Source: Lithodes maja (lineage: Eukaryota; Arthropoda; Malacostraca; Decapoda; Lithodidae). Taken from it: a stretch of 64,000 nt of DNA. The stretch lies in NCBI GenBank assembly GCA_037953745.1, contig JBAKBP010001611.1, forward strand, positions 62,001-126,000, written 5' to 3'. The translations under genes were made by a program, and so were the position numbers. This document shows positions 12,043-21,447 of this stretch, piece by piece (positions within the stretch are counted from its first letter, which is position 1; each line of letters starts with the position of its first letter). The notes beneath the pieces are model-generated. The model was not told the DNA's origin. It searched no databases and saw only the letters and a list, made by a program, of their open reading frames with translations.

Positions 12043-14458
12043 ATAATTTATAGTGGAATATTAATTAAGGACAGGTAGTGATAGAAGGGAAGGTAATGAT
12101 TGTGGTGGAATAGTAATGTAGGACAGATAGTGATAGAAGGGAAGGTAATGATTGTGGTGGAATAGTAATGAAGGACTGGTAGTGATAGAAGGGAAGGTAA
12201 TGATTGTGGTGGAATAGTAATGAAGGACAGGTAGTGATAGAAGGGAAGGTAATGATTGTGGTGGAATAGTAATAAAGGACTGGTAGTGATAGAAGGGAAG
12301 GTAATGATTGTGGTGGAATATTAATTAAGGACAGGTAGTGATAGAAGGGAAGGTAATGATTGTGGTGGAATAGTAATGTAGGACAGATAGTGATAGAAGG
12401 GAAGGTAATGATTGTGGTGGAATAGTAATGAAGTACAGGTAGTGATAGAAGGGAAGGTAATGATTGTGGTGGAATAGTAATGAAGGACTGGTAGTGATAG
12501 AAGGGAAGGTAATGATTGTGGTGGAATAGTAATGAAGGACTGGTAGTGATAGAAGGGAAGGTAATGATTGTGGTGGAATAGTAATGAAGAACTGGTAGTG
12601 ATAGAAGGGAAGGTAATGATTGTGGTGGAATAGTAATGAAGGACAGGTAGTGGTAGAAGGGATGGTAATGATTGTGGTGGAATAGTAATGAAGGACAGGT
12701 AGTGATAGAAGGGAGGGTAATGATTGTGGTGGAATAGTAATGAAGGACTGGTAGTGATAGAAGGGATGGTAATGATTGTGGTGGAATAGTAATGAAGGAC
12801 AGGTAGTGATAGAAGGGAGGGTAATGATTGTGGTGGAATAGTAATGAAGGACAGGTAGTGATAGAAGGGATGGTAATGATTGTGGTGGAGTAGTAATGAA
12901 GGACAGGTAGTGATAGAAGAAAAGGTAATGATTGTGGTGGAATAGTAATGAAGGACTGGTAGTGATAGAAGGGAAGGTAATGATTGTGGTGGAATAGTAA
13001 TGTAGGACAGGTAGTGATAGAAGGGAAGGTAATGATTGTGGTGGAATAGTAATGAAGGACTGGTAGTGATAGAAGGGAAGGTAATGATTGTGGTGGAATA
13101 GTAATGAAGGACAGGTAGTGATAGAAGGGAAGGTAATGATTGTGGTGGAATAGTAATGAAGGACAGGTAGTGATAGAAGGGAAGGTAATGATTGTGGTGG
13201 AATAGTAATGAAGGACTGGTAGTGATAGAAGGGAAGGTAATGATTGTGGTGGAATAGTAATGAAGGACAGGTAGTGATAGAAGGGAAGGTAATGATTGTC
13301 GTGGAATAGTAATGAAGGACTGGTAGTGATAGAAGGGAAGGTAATGATTGTGATGGAATAGTAATGAAGGACTGGTAGTGATAGAAGGGAAGGTAATGAT
13401 TGTGGTGGAATAGTAATGAAGGACTGGTAGTGATAGAAGGGAAGGTAATGATTGTGGTGGAATAGTAATGAAGGACTGGTAGTGATAGAAGGGAAGGTAA
13501 TGATTGTGGTGGAATAGTAATGAAGGACTGGTAGTGATAGAAGGGAAGGTAATGATTGTGGTGGAATATTAATGAAGGACTGGTAGTGATAGAAGGGAAG
13601 GTAATGATTATGGTGGAATAGTAATGAAGGACAGGTAGTGATAGAAGGGAAGGTAATGATTGTGGTGGAATAGTAATGAAGGACTGGTAGTGATAGAAGG
13701 GAAGGTAATGATTGTGGTGGAATAGTAATGAAGGACAGGTAGTGATAGAAGGGAAGGTAATGATTGTGGTGGAATAGTAATGAAGGACTGGTAGTGATAG
13801 AAGGGAAGGTAATGATTGTGGTGGAATAGTAATGAAGGACTGGTAGTGATAGAAGGGAAGGTAATGATTGTGGTGGAATAGTAATGAAGGACTGGTAGTG
13901 ATAGAAGGGATGGTAATGATTGTGGTGGAATAGTAATGAAGGACAGGTAGTGATAGAAGGGAAGGTAATGATTGTGGTGGAATAGTAATGAAGGACTGGT
14001 AGTGATAGAAGGGAAGGTAATGATTGTGGTGGAATAGTAATGAAGGACTGGTAGTGATAGAAGGGATGGTAATGATTGTGGTGGAATAGTAATGAAGGAC
14101 TGGTAGTGATAGAAGGGAAGGAAATGATTGTGGTGGAATAGTAATGAAGGACTGGTAGTGATAGAAGGGAAGGTAATGATTCCTTTGTACTCCTTTGATG
14201 GTGGTGGAATAGTAATGAAGGACTGGTAGTGATAGAAGGGAAAGTAATGATTGTGGTGGAATAGTAATGAAGGACAGGTAGTGATAGAAGGGAAGGTAAT
14301 GATTGTGGTGGAATAGTAATGAAGGACTGGTAGTGATAGAAGGGAAGGTAATGATTGTGGTGGAATAGTAATGAAGGACTGGTAGTGATAGAAGGGAAGG
14401 TAATGATTGTGGTGGAATAGTAATGAAGGACTGGTAGTGATAGAAGGGAAGGTATTAA
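12043..14458. repeat. 52-bp minisatellite array (about 46 copies)
   Basis: The unit reads gtagtgatagaagggaaggt, then aatgattgtggtggaatagt, then aatgaaggactg, with an alternative ending 'acag'. Spacing between identical landmarks is 52 bp throughout. Variants include ggactg/ggacag and gggaagg/gggatgg/gggaggg. A two-unit signature ('attaattaaggacagg' followed by 'gtaggacagatag') occurs at about 12058 and again 260 bp later, hinting at a 5-unit higher-order repeat. A short insertion (cctttgtactcctttgatg) interrupts one unit at about 14182. There is no coding content. Confidence 0.97.
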
Positions 14459-14667
14459 TTGTGTCTCCTTGTTTTCTTTAAAATTGTCCCTTCACTAATA
14501 AACGTAATTTTGATCTCCATTACCTCAACACACCTCTTTCTTACCAACCACCATAAAGTTAAATGAAGAATAAACTAGACGTACTGAATCCCCAGAAGTG
14601 ACAAAAATACTCCCATCAACTACCATCGTAATTTCCCCCTCTCCACCATCACTTTTCTCAGATCTTT

Positions 14668-15046
14668 AAGGGGGCCAACCCCGCTTGTTTTATCTTTGTC
14701 TCCCTCTCTCTTTGGTTTGTATCCATTCGGCTTCATTCAGCCTACTGTTTTAAGACGTTTACCCCCACCCAGGTGTCAATATTTTCCCGGCGAGCGGTAG
14801 CGAGCCAGCATATATATATTTTGGTTTTGACAGCAAGCTAATTTTGTATAGTTTTCGATAGAAACATTTCTCCGGCGAAGCCGGATTTCTCTATACAATG
14901 TTGGCTCGCTATCGCTCGTCAGGAAGAAATAAACACCTGGATGGGGATTAACGTCTTAAAACAGTTGGCTGAATGGGGCCGAATGGATACAAGCCAGAGA
15001 AAGAGAGAAAAGGAGAGAAAGAGACAAAAAGCAGGTGACACCCCTT
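14668..15046. mobile_element. Foldback element with about 140-bp inverted arms
   Basis: The left arm (about 14668-14808) and right arm (about 14900-15046) are imperfect reverse complements. Paired blocks include 'gtatccattcggc', 'gttttaagacgtt', 'caggtgt' and 'gcgagcca'. The centre carries a small perfect hairpin (tccggcgaagccgga) near 14870. The inner arms hold the 'ggctcgctatcgctcg' block shared with the dispersed copies at about 7190, 17290 and 44600. No transposase is present, so it is a non-autonomous foldback or MITE-like element. Confidence 0.75.
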
Positions 15047-15184
15047 TTACCGACTAATGAGAGGGTTAGCCACACGAAACCTAGGGGAAATATGGTACTT
15101 TTAGTTGTCAGCGTGGGGTCATTACTTTAGAGAGTCTTCTTGAAAACAAAACAAAAACAAAATGGTATAATGGTGAATGTTTTG

Positions 15185-15187
<3 letters not shown>

Positions 15188-15240
<53 letters not shown>
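15188..15240. repeat. (GA)n microsatellite
   Basis: Uninterrupted GA dinucleotide run. Confidence 0.95.
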
Positions 15241-15244
<4 letters not shown>

Positions 15245-15437
15245 CCACTAGTCACACAAATCGTCGTTGGTATGGCCATTACCTGTTTAAGTTGGCGAAT
15301 ATTGATGAGACTGAGGGAAGATAATATAAGATAATACAATATGTTGTTATTATAATTCATATTATGTATTCCGTAGGTATCTTTTCTAAAATGTTGCTTA
15401 CTACTGTTTCACTTAAACTCTGTCCCATTTCTCTCTT

Positions 15438-15448
<11 letters not shown>

Positions 15449-15511
<63 letters not shown>

Positions 15512-15532
15512 TCCTCTCTTCCTCTCTCTCTC
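15449..15532. repeat. (CT)n microsatellite with a C tract at its start
   Basis: A poly(C) run at about 15440 is followed by a long CT run with a few interruptions. Confidence 0.95.
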
Positions 15533-15674
15533 TGTATATCTATCTATCAATCTTTGTGTTCGCACTATCTGAAACACACGCACGCACACACAAACTGTTC
15601 CTATGTACATGTTCAGCCTACGGCTGCAATTATCAATAAACCGTTTATTATTAGTAGTATTTATTATTATTACA

Positions 15675-16310
15675 CACAGCCAGAGTGGACAGAAGGGTGC
15701 TGAGCTGGTATGGTCATGTTGAACGAATGGGAGATGAAAGGCTTACAAAGAGAATATGTGAGTCAGGTACAAGGGGAGATAGAAGGGCAGGAAGACCCCC
15801 ATTGAGATGGAGAGACTGTGTAAGAAAAGCTTTGGATGATAGAGGAATGACTATAGATCAGGCAGGGGAAGTGGTGGTGGACAGGAGTGAATGGAGAATG
15901 CTTGTGAATAGTTGAGTGAACACTTGGTCATTTGGAGTAAGGGGTCGGGCGCAAGTTGGACTAGATAATAGTCCATCAGGCGCCTGGCCCGGGGAGACGA
16001 TTAATATGAAGGGTGCGCCTGGAAGTGTGGTGGGAGGGCTTGTGGCTTTGGCTCCGGTGCATGTCTGCCTGCCGAGATCGAAACCTCTCCGGGTGGTCGG
16101 GGGCCGGGGGAGTGCTGGAGCGACCTTGGTGACCCTGGTCTCTGGGTCTTCTCCTGGGTGACCTGGATGTGTGTGAGTTTGTGCTTTTTATCTGTGTTTA
16201 TTCGTTGTTTTATGTTGTTTTTGTGTTTTTCCTGTTCTTGCTCTGTCTTGAGTCGGCTACCCCCAAAATGGGGATTGGGCCTGAGCATATAGATAGATAG
16301 ATAGACACAC
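15675..16310 (+). pseudogene. LINE C-terminal fragment, 3' UTR and (GATA)n tail
   Basis: An open stretch of about 76 codons (15685-15915) reads as a LINE polyprotein C-terminus. It has a WYGHVERM motif, a basic GRPPLRWRD segment and a terminal WRMLVNS, all typical of the end of non-LTR retrotransposon proteins. About 370 bp of non-coding 3' UTR follow, ending in (gata)n at 16288-16307. The same 3' UTR lies in opposite orientation at 18270-18475. The element is truncated upstream, with no RT palm present. Confidence 0.75.
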
Positions 16311-16319
16311 ACCACACAT

Positions 16320-16715
16320 GTTCAGGTAATAATGTAAACAAAACATCTGTTGTAAGTGGATCTCATTGTCAAAAATATGTACATATATTTAACAATGATG
16401 AAACAAATGTTATGCCTTATATTAAAATAGACAGCTAGTATTACCCTACGTCTGACTGAGACGTGTTTTGTACAGTATAATAGGTGTATATATGTATCCT
16501 TTCTGTTAGCTATGTATCACGAACATTAATCTATTTTGTGGTTATTGAAATGATATCGCACAGGAATTTGCTTGTGAATAAATTAAGCTAAATGGAAGAG
16601 AAAACTACCATTGTGAGGGAGCCATCGTTTGTGTTCCTATAACAATTATCTGCTGCCACAAACCTCATCAGTGAAGTAATGACCTGCCCTTTGGTGGGGG
16701 AACGCTGGAATATAT
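16320..16715. other. Stretch with no recognised gene
   Basis: AT-rich, with no repeat or coding signal that I could recognise. Confidence 0.5.
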
Positions 16716-16717
16716 TA

Positions 16718-16856
16718 AGAGAGAGAGAGAGAGAGAGATAGAGAGCGAGAGAGAAAGATAAAAAAAAAAGAGAGACAGAGAGTGAGTGAGAGAGTCAGAG
16801 TGAGAGATATAGAGCGAGAGAGAAAGAGAGAAAAAAGAGAGAGAGAGAGAGAGATT
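16718..16856. repeat. GA-rich microsatellite, interrupted
   Basis: GAGA runs are broken by A-rich and single-base interruptions. Confidence 0.9.
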
Positions 16857-17189
16857 GAAATGTTGTACAAGGGAGTATAGGGCTAGTTATTTCCAATGCT
16901 GCAAATATCGCACTCGAGCGCTCCACACAACTATGAATATAGACTACCAACTCCTTCCTACCATCCCCAGACACCCAAGCAGTTTATTGGTTCTCCAGGC
17001 TCTATGCCACCAACATACACAACACCAGAACCGACATAAGCATCAACATGTTGGTCTTATTTCGAGTCCAGATTTTCCGGCTGTCAGAACACGTATTCCC
17101 TTAAGGGGGTAGTGGTTATGTTTTGGTATATTTATTTATCCATTTGTATATTTCATGGTAACCTCGCTAGATCAATCAAGCTTCAAAAT

Positions 17190-17485
17190 ACCCCCCCCCC
17201 ACCCCCCTCCTCCCCTAGAAACCCCTTCAAGATTAATATGTACATTTTTCGGTAGAAAAATGTCCCGGCCGATGGTCTGTTCCTCCGATGAATAGAGGCT
17301 CGCTATCGCTCGCCAGGAAGAAAATTGATACCTAAATTGGCACGAAAGGTCTTTATAAAGACAAAGAAATAGGGCGAAAGGTTTAGAAAATCGCCAAATT
17401 AATATAACGAACGTCTAAATATCTCAAAAGCCGCTGGTACTAAGCATGAAGGAGAAAAAGCAACTAATTCCCTCTTAAACACGAA
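17190..17485 (-). repeat. Member of the 'GGCTCGCTATCGCTCG' dispersed family, reverse orientation
   Basis: Contains 'gaggctcgctatcgctcgcc', 'aggaagaaa' and 'gatacctaaatt', then fragments that mirror the 'gccccatttctttg' and 'catgttta' phrases of the copy at 7020-7340. Pairing is by eye. Confidence 0.7.
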
Positions 17486-17799
17486 GTAATCTGGGGATGC
17501 TGGCCGAGAATCCTTAAATCGCGAGAGCCAGTGAAGCCGAGGCTGAGGAGAGATTTATCGTTAAACTCGGTAATATAATACAAATACAATTACGTGTGCA
17601 ACTTTGAATTACAGTACTGCCTCTTTAGAGAACCTGTATTTTATGTATTTAATGAATGTAAAGAAAGGTACTGTCATTTACATTAGACATTAATATGTAC
17701 CAGTGTGCAGCTCGAGGTTTGCAGTATTTTATTCAAACACTCCTGATGGTTGTTCACCCAACTTGATCGGTACTACAATTATTATCATTATTATTATCA

Positions 17800-18262
17800 T
17801 CAGTACTCAACAATACTGTGCTCAACAGTTCTATACTCCTACACAGCTTCTTGCTCTGTACAGGGGCACAGTGCGTCCATGTATTGAATATAGTTCGCAT
17901 GTCTGGGGAGGATCCTATCACACAGCACTTCTTGACAAAGTAAAAAAGAAAGCCTGTTGTGTCTTTAACTCACGTCCACTCACCGACTCTCTTCAATCTC
18001 ACTCTCTCTTGGCCGCAATGTTGCATCTCTCACTATTCTACTGCTATTGCAATAACCAGAGTATACCACATCCTCTATTTTGAGTATGTAGCACCCATCT
18101 TGCAACACAATCCCACCCCTACTCAGTGCAACTCTCCAACCCAAGAATTAAATAATATTCCCAGCCTTTCTTCTATTCAACAGCTGAACTGTGGAACTCT
18201 CTCCCTGAAACCATCTTTCCCTCATCCTATAACTTGAATTGCTTAACATTTTATCTGTAAAG
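17800..18262 (+). pseudogene. LINE (jockey-like) reverse transcriptase C-terminal fragment
   Basis: The frame at 17703-18083 contains a LYRGTVRPCIEYSSHVWGG segment, followed by a DKVKKKACCVFN-like stretch. This is the post-palm region typical of jockey/CR1-type LINEs and is homologous to the equivalent part of LINE A (CSPLWGG). Further on, in another frame, lies a FNSWNSLPE-like C-terminus at about 18180-18210. Frameshifts and missing upstream domains make this a dead fragment. Confidence 0.75.
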
Positions 18263-18269
18263 GCATTTT

Positions 18270-18478
18270 GGCCCAGAGACCTAGGTTCATTTGGGGTCCC
18301 CAGCTAAGACTCCCAGGTCCCAGACCTCTCTCAGAGGTTCCAGTCTCAGCAGGCAGACACGCAGCGAAGCTTACCACCACAATGCCCGCCCACCTTACTT
18401 CCAGGCATGAACCTTCACAACATAACCAGCTCCCGAGCCAGGTGCCTAATGGACTATAATCTAGTCTGGTGCCCTACA
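18270..18478 (-). repeat. LINE 3' UTR fragment, inverted relative to 15900-16170
   Basis: Phrases such as 'gcccagagacc', 'tctcagcaggcagaca', 'cacttccaggc'-like and 'gagccaggtgcctaatggac' match the reverse complement of 15950-16145. It ends against a (TA)n tract. Confidence 0.7.
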
Positions 18479-18484
18479 CCTTCT

Positions 18485-18486
<2 letters not shown>

Positions 18487-18542
<56 letters not shown>
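18487..18542. repeat. (TA)n microsatellite
   Basis: Uninterrupted TA run, abutting the LINE 3' UTR fragment. Confidence 0.95.
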
Positions 18543-18544
<2 letters not shown>

Positions 18545-18559
18545 TAAATATCTATATAT

Positions 18560-18905
18560 ACTGTACTTTCGAGGTGATAGGCGGTCACCTACGGGTGTCG
18601 GAGGTGAAACCGGGGGCACTTCCGCAGTACAGCGTAGGCACAACCGGCGAAGAGCATAGCCTAGAGATTTACTTGTGGTATATTGTGTCCTTAACCGCTG
18701 GGACATAGCATATGATTACGACATCAATTTAAGCCGGCGATTTCTGCGTAACACCTTTGGCTGTCTCCGTAACGCCTGCGGCTGCCTGTGGTACTTCCGC
18801 GGGTGCCGCAGGTTTGACCAAGATGACCAGATGATCAGAAAGTTGGCCGGCAAATTCAAGCTTCCCTGATTTTGCCGGCCAACGTCCTGACCACGGCTTA
18901 CAGCG
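18560..18905. other. GC-richer unique segment with a strong hairpin
   Basis: More GC-rich than its surroundings. It contains an internal near-repeat (cgtaacacctttggctgtc / cgtaacgcctgcggctgcc) and a hairpin with a 13-bp perfect stem (gttggccggcaaa pairing with tttgccggccaac) at about 18842-18884. A 64-codon frame covers it but shows no known domain. Function unknown. Confidence 0.4.
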
Positions 18906-19389
18906 GGTGCCTTAGACCTCAGTACCTATATGCCGTAGATCACACACGTACACACACGATTACTCTGATTCTCATCGTCATCGGGTAGATGTGACGTGCC
19001 CTTAGCTGCAGTTGTACTAGAAGCTGGTGCTCTGAATGCAGAAAACTAGGTTACACCTCAAGTTGATGTCAGTAAATGTTTCTGTTTTAAGATTTTCCAT
19101 TCACCTCCTGCCATACTTCCTACTATCCACCTCTTTTAATATAACTTTCACTTATTAGTTTACGTGACGATTATGTTCCAAATGATACATGGTCGGTTTA
19201 AGTAGACAGAACTGTACTTATTCAGGTTTATCGCTGCACATTAATTGACTTACATTCCCTCGTCAGAACAGTTCAGCCTTCTATATAGTATGTTTAATGT
19301 TTGGGCCATAATTAACATGCCATTTCGCTATAATCACATATATTAATTTCACTGCTCACACCGAACACCTTCCAACGAAATTAATTAAA
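18906..19389. other. Stretch with no recognised gene
   Basis: No coding similarity or repeat recognised. Confidence 0.5.
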
Positions 19390-19465
19390 TCATGTGATCC
19401 TAACGGGGTTCGAACCTGGCTAAGCACATACAGATCTTAAACACTCTAACCAAGACAGTTCGCTG
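19390..19465 (-). mobile_element. tRNA-like SINE head
   Basis: The minus strand reads 'cttggttagagtgttta', 'agatctgtatgtg', then 'ccaggttcgaacccc': an A-box-like and a B-box motif about 35 bp apart. The plus-strand copy at about 32752-32805 shares the sequence between the boxes almost entirely, so this is a repeated family and not a single tRNA gene. No plausible cloverleaf or anticodon loop was found. Confidence 0.55.
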
Positions 19466-19799
19466 CCTTCTGTGTATTGCTGGAGTGTTATTGCGGATAA
19501 TCTTGTATGTGTGCAGATGTGTGTGCGTACATATGGATGAGGATGATGACCATGTGTGTGCTTGTATGTGTGGGGTAAATGACCATATTGATGTGGAACA
19601 TAACTGGGCAAGCCAGCAGCAATATATACAGCTTATGGTTAATTGGCATAGCTTATCTCCCAGCCTCTTGTGGGTGTGGTTGTGTGACTGTATGTAATGT
19701 TGTTGGAGATGGGAATAGCATAGCAATATGTTTGTTCTGCCCACTACTAGTTAAAATGATTGGCTTTAGAACTATAACTACTCAACCTAAGTCATAGTC

Positions 19800-20440
19800 C
19801 AAGTACCACTGCCGTCATGCCATTTGGAAATGTATAACTCAATAGTTATAACTACAGCTATCACAACTCATTAAAAAATGTGTTGTTAATATTGTGGAAA
19901 TATTAGTATGTAATGCTAATTTTTTCAAATAAAAAGTGTGAAACATTAATGTTTTCAGTGTGGGGGCTTCTATAAGAAAGTATACACCCTGGCGGATATA
20001 TATCGACTAATTCTGCTCAATATATGTCACCCTAGAGCCATATTCGTAGCCCTACGCTCCAATGAAATAATTGGGTAAAACTCAACCTGGAAGTCACTGT
20101 AACCTCCTTACCTCCTCACACCAGCGTGAAAAATGTATTATATATTTATGCTGCTGACTTCGTCGCTGAAAGACGACCCCGCACATTACACTCGCCAGCG
20201 AAAATATATTATTTTCTCATACATTTCCCCTCGCAATAACGATAATTATTGTTGTTTTATCATGTCATGTGTTTACTAGACAGTATAAGTGTTTGAACTG
20301 AAGATGAAATGAACCTCATATTCGTACCTAGTTATTAGTTGTCACAATTACATGGAGAAATAGCCCTTGTTTACAAAGGATGTATATATGCACATCCCCC
20401 ACAGTGATTTGGTTAATCTACATGTTTGGAACTCCTGTAA
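19800..20440. other. Stretch with no recognised gene
   Basis: AT-rich, with no recognisable domain or repeat pairing. Confidence 0.5.
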
Positions 20441-20452
20441 TTATATTCATAT

Positions 20453-20455
20453 ATA

Positions 20456-20511
<56 letters not shown>

Positions 20512-20532
20512 GAATGTGTGTGTGTGTGTATA
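20453..20532. repeat. (TA)n followed by (GT)n microsatellite
   Basis: A long TA run to about 20509 is followed by a short GT run at about 20516-20530. Confidence 0.95.
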
Positions 20533-21016
20533 TATATACAGTGTGTTAGGGAGTGCGTGTGTGTGCATGGATGTCTGTGATAGAGTGTAGGTATATATGT
20601 CTGTGGGTGTAGGTGTGGGTGGCTCGGGTTGTATTTTGTAGTGCAGCCAGGATTTGCACCTAGTACGCCATAGAGTCATAAAACCTTGGAAATCATTAGT
20701 AATTACTAATTAAAAATATGGCGAGCATGAGGACATCATTTCAATTCAATATTGACCTATATTCAAAAGTAGAGAAAGCAAATATCTAAAACTAAAGTGA
20801 AGACAGATAAAAGAACAGAACTTGGCAGAAGACAGGTTGGTGAAAAGAATATGGGAGCTTTGAAGGTACGTGAATTACAATTGGAAAGCAGCTACTCTCT
20901 CTCTTTCTGGTGAACAGATACAATATGAATCAGATTCATAATTCATTCGGCAATCTCTACGATAAATGATGTAACCTATTAATTGTGAGAGATGGTGAGA
21001 TTGAACAATTAAATGT

Positions 21017-21403
21017 GGTTATACATACATGCATTCATACAATTTTAAGACTGAGTCTTCCACACATACGTGCAGTTTCAGTCTCTTGTCCTAATGACGG
21101 CGTTCCTGGCAACCCTGTTAAGGGCTGCTTCACTTGTCAAGTTCTTGGATTTGAGATCGGCACGTATAGTCCGATCCCAGGTCTTCTTCGGTCCACCCCT
21201 TGGTGCAGCTCCCTCCACAATCACAGACCTGCATTTTTTCACCCAATTTTGTTCATCCATTCTCTCTACATATCCATACCATCCCAGTCTACTTGTACGC
21301 ATCACCTCGCTAATACTCTTTATACCTAAACGTCTCTTCAGCTCAACATTTGTTTTTCTATCCTGTAGCCTGGCCCCACACATCCATCTCACCATTCTCA
21401 TCT

Positions 21404-21405
<2 letters not shown>
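21017..21405 (-). pseudogene. LINE B, 3' portion (downstream half, split by LINE A)
   Basis: On the minus strand the frame at 21452-21078 continues after the LINE A poly(A) with NEMRMVRWMCGARLQDR, then ELKRRLGIKSISEVMRTSRLGWYGYVERM, a GAAPRGGPKKTWD segment and ALNRVARNAVIRTRD. This is the C-terminal region of a non-LTR retrotransposon protein. It ends near a (TATG)-rich tail at about 21017-21043. Its upstream half lies at 24104-24485, on the other side of LINE A, in the same orientation. A decayed relative is at 11655-12027. Confidence 0.8.

Positions 21406-21447
<42 letters not shown>

Noticed and set aside
19390..19465. Functional tRNA gene on the minus strand
   Set aside because: The A and B boxes are present, but no acceptor stem or anticodon arm could be folded, and a second copy at 32752 shows it is a SINE.
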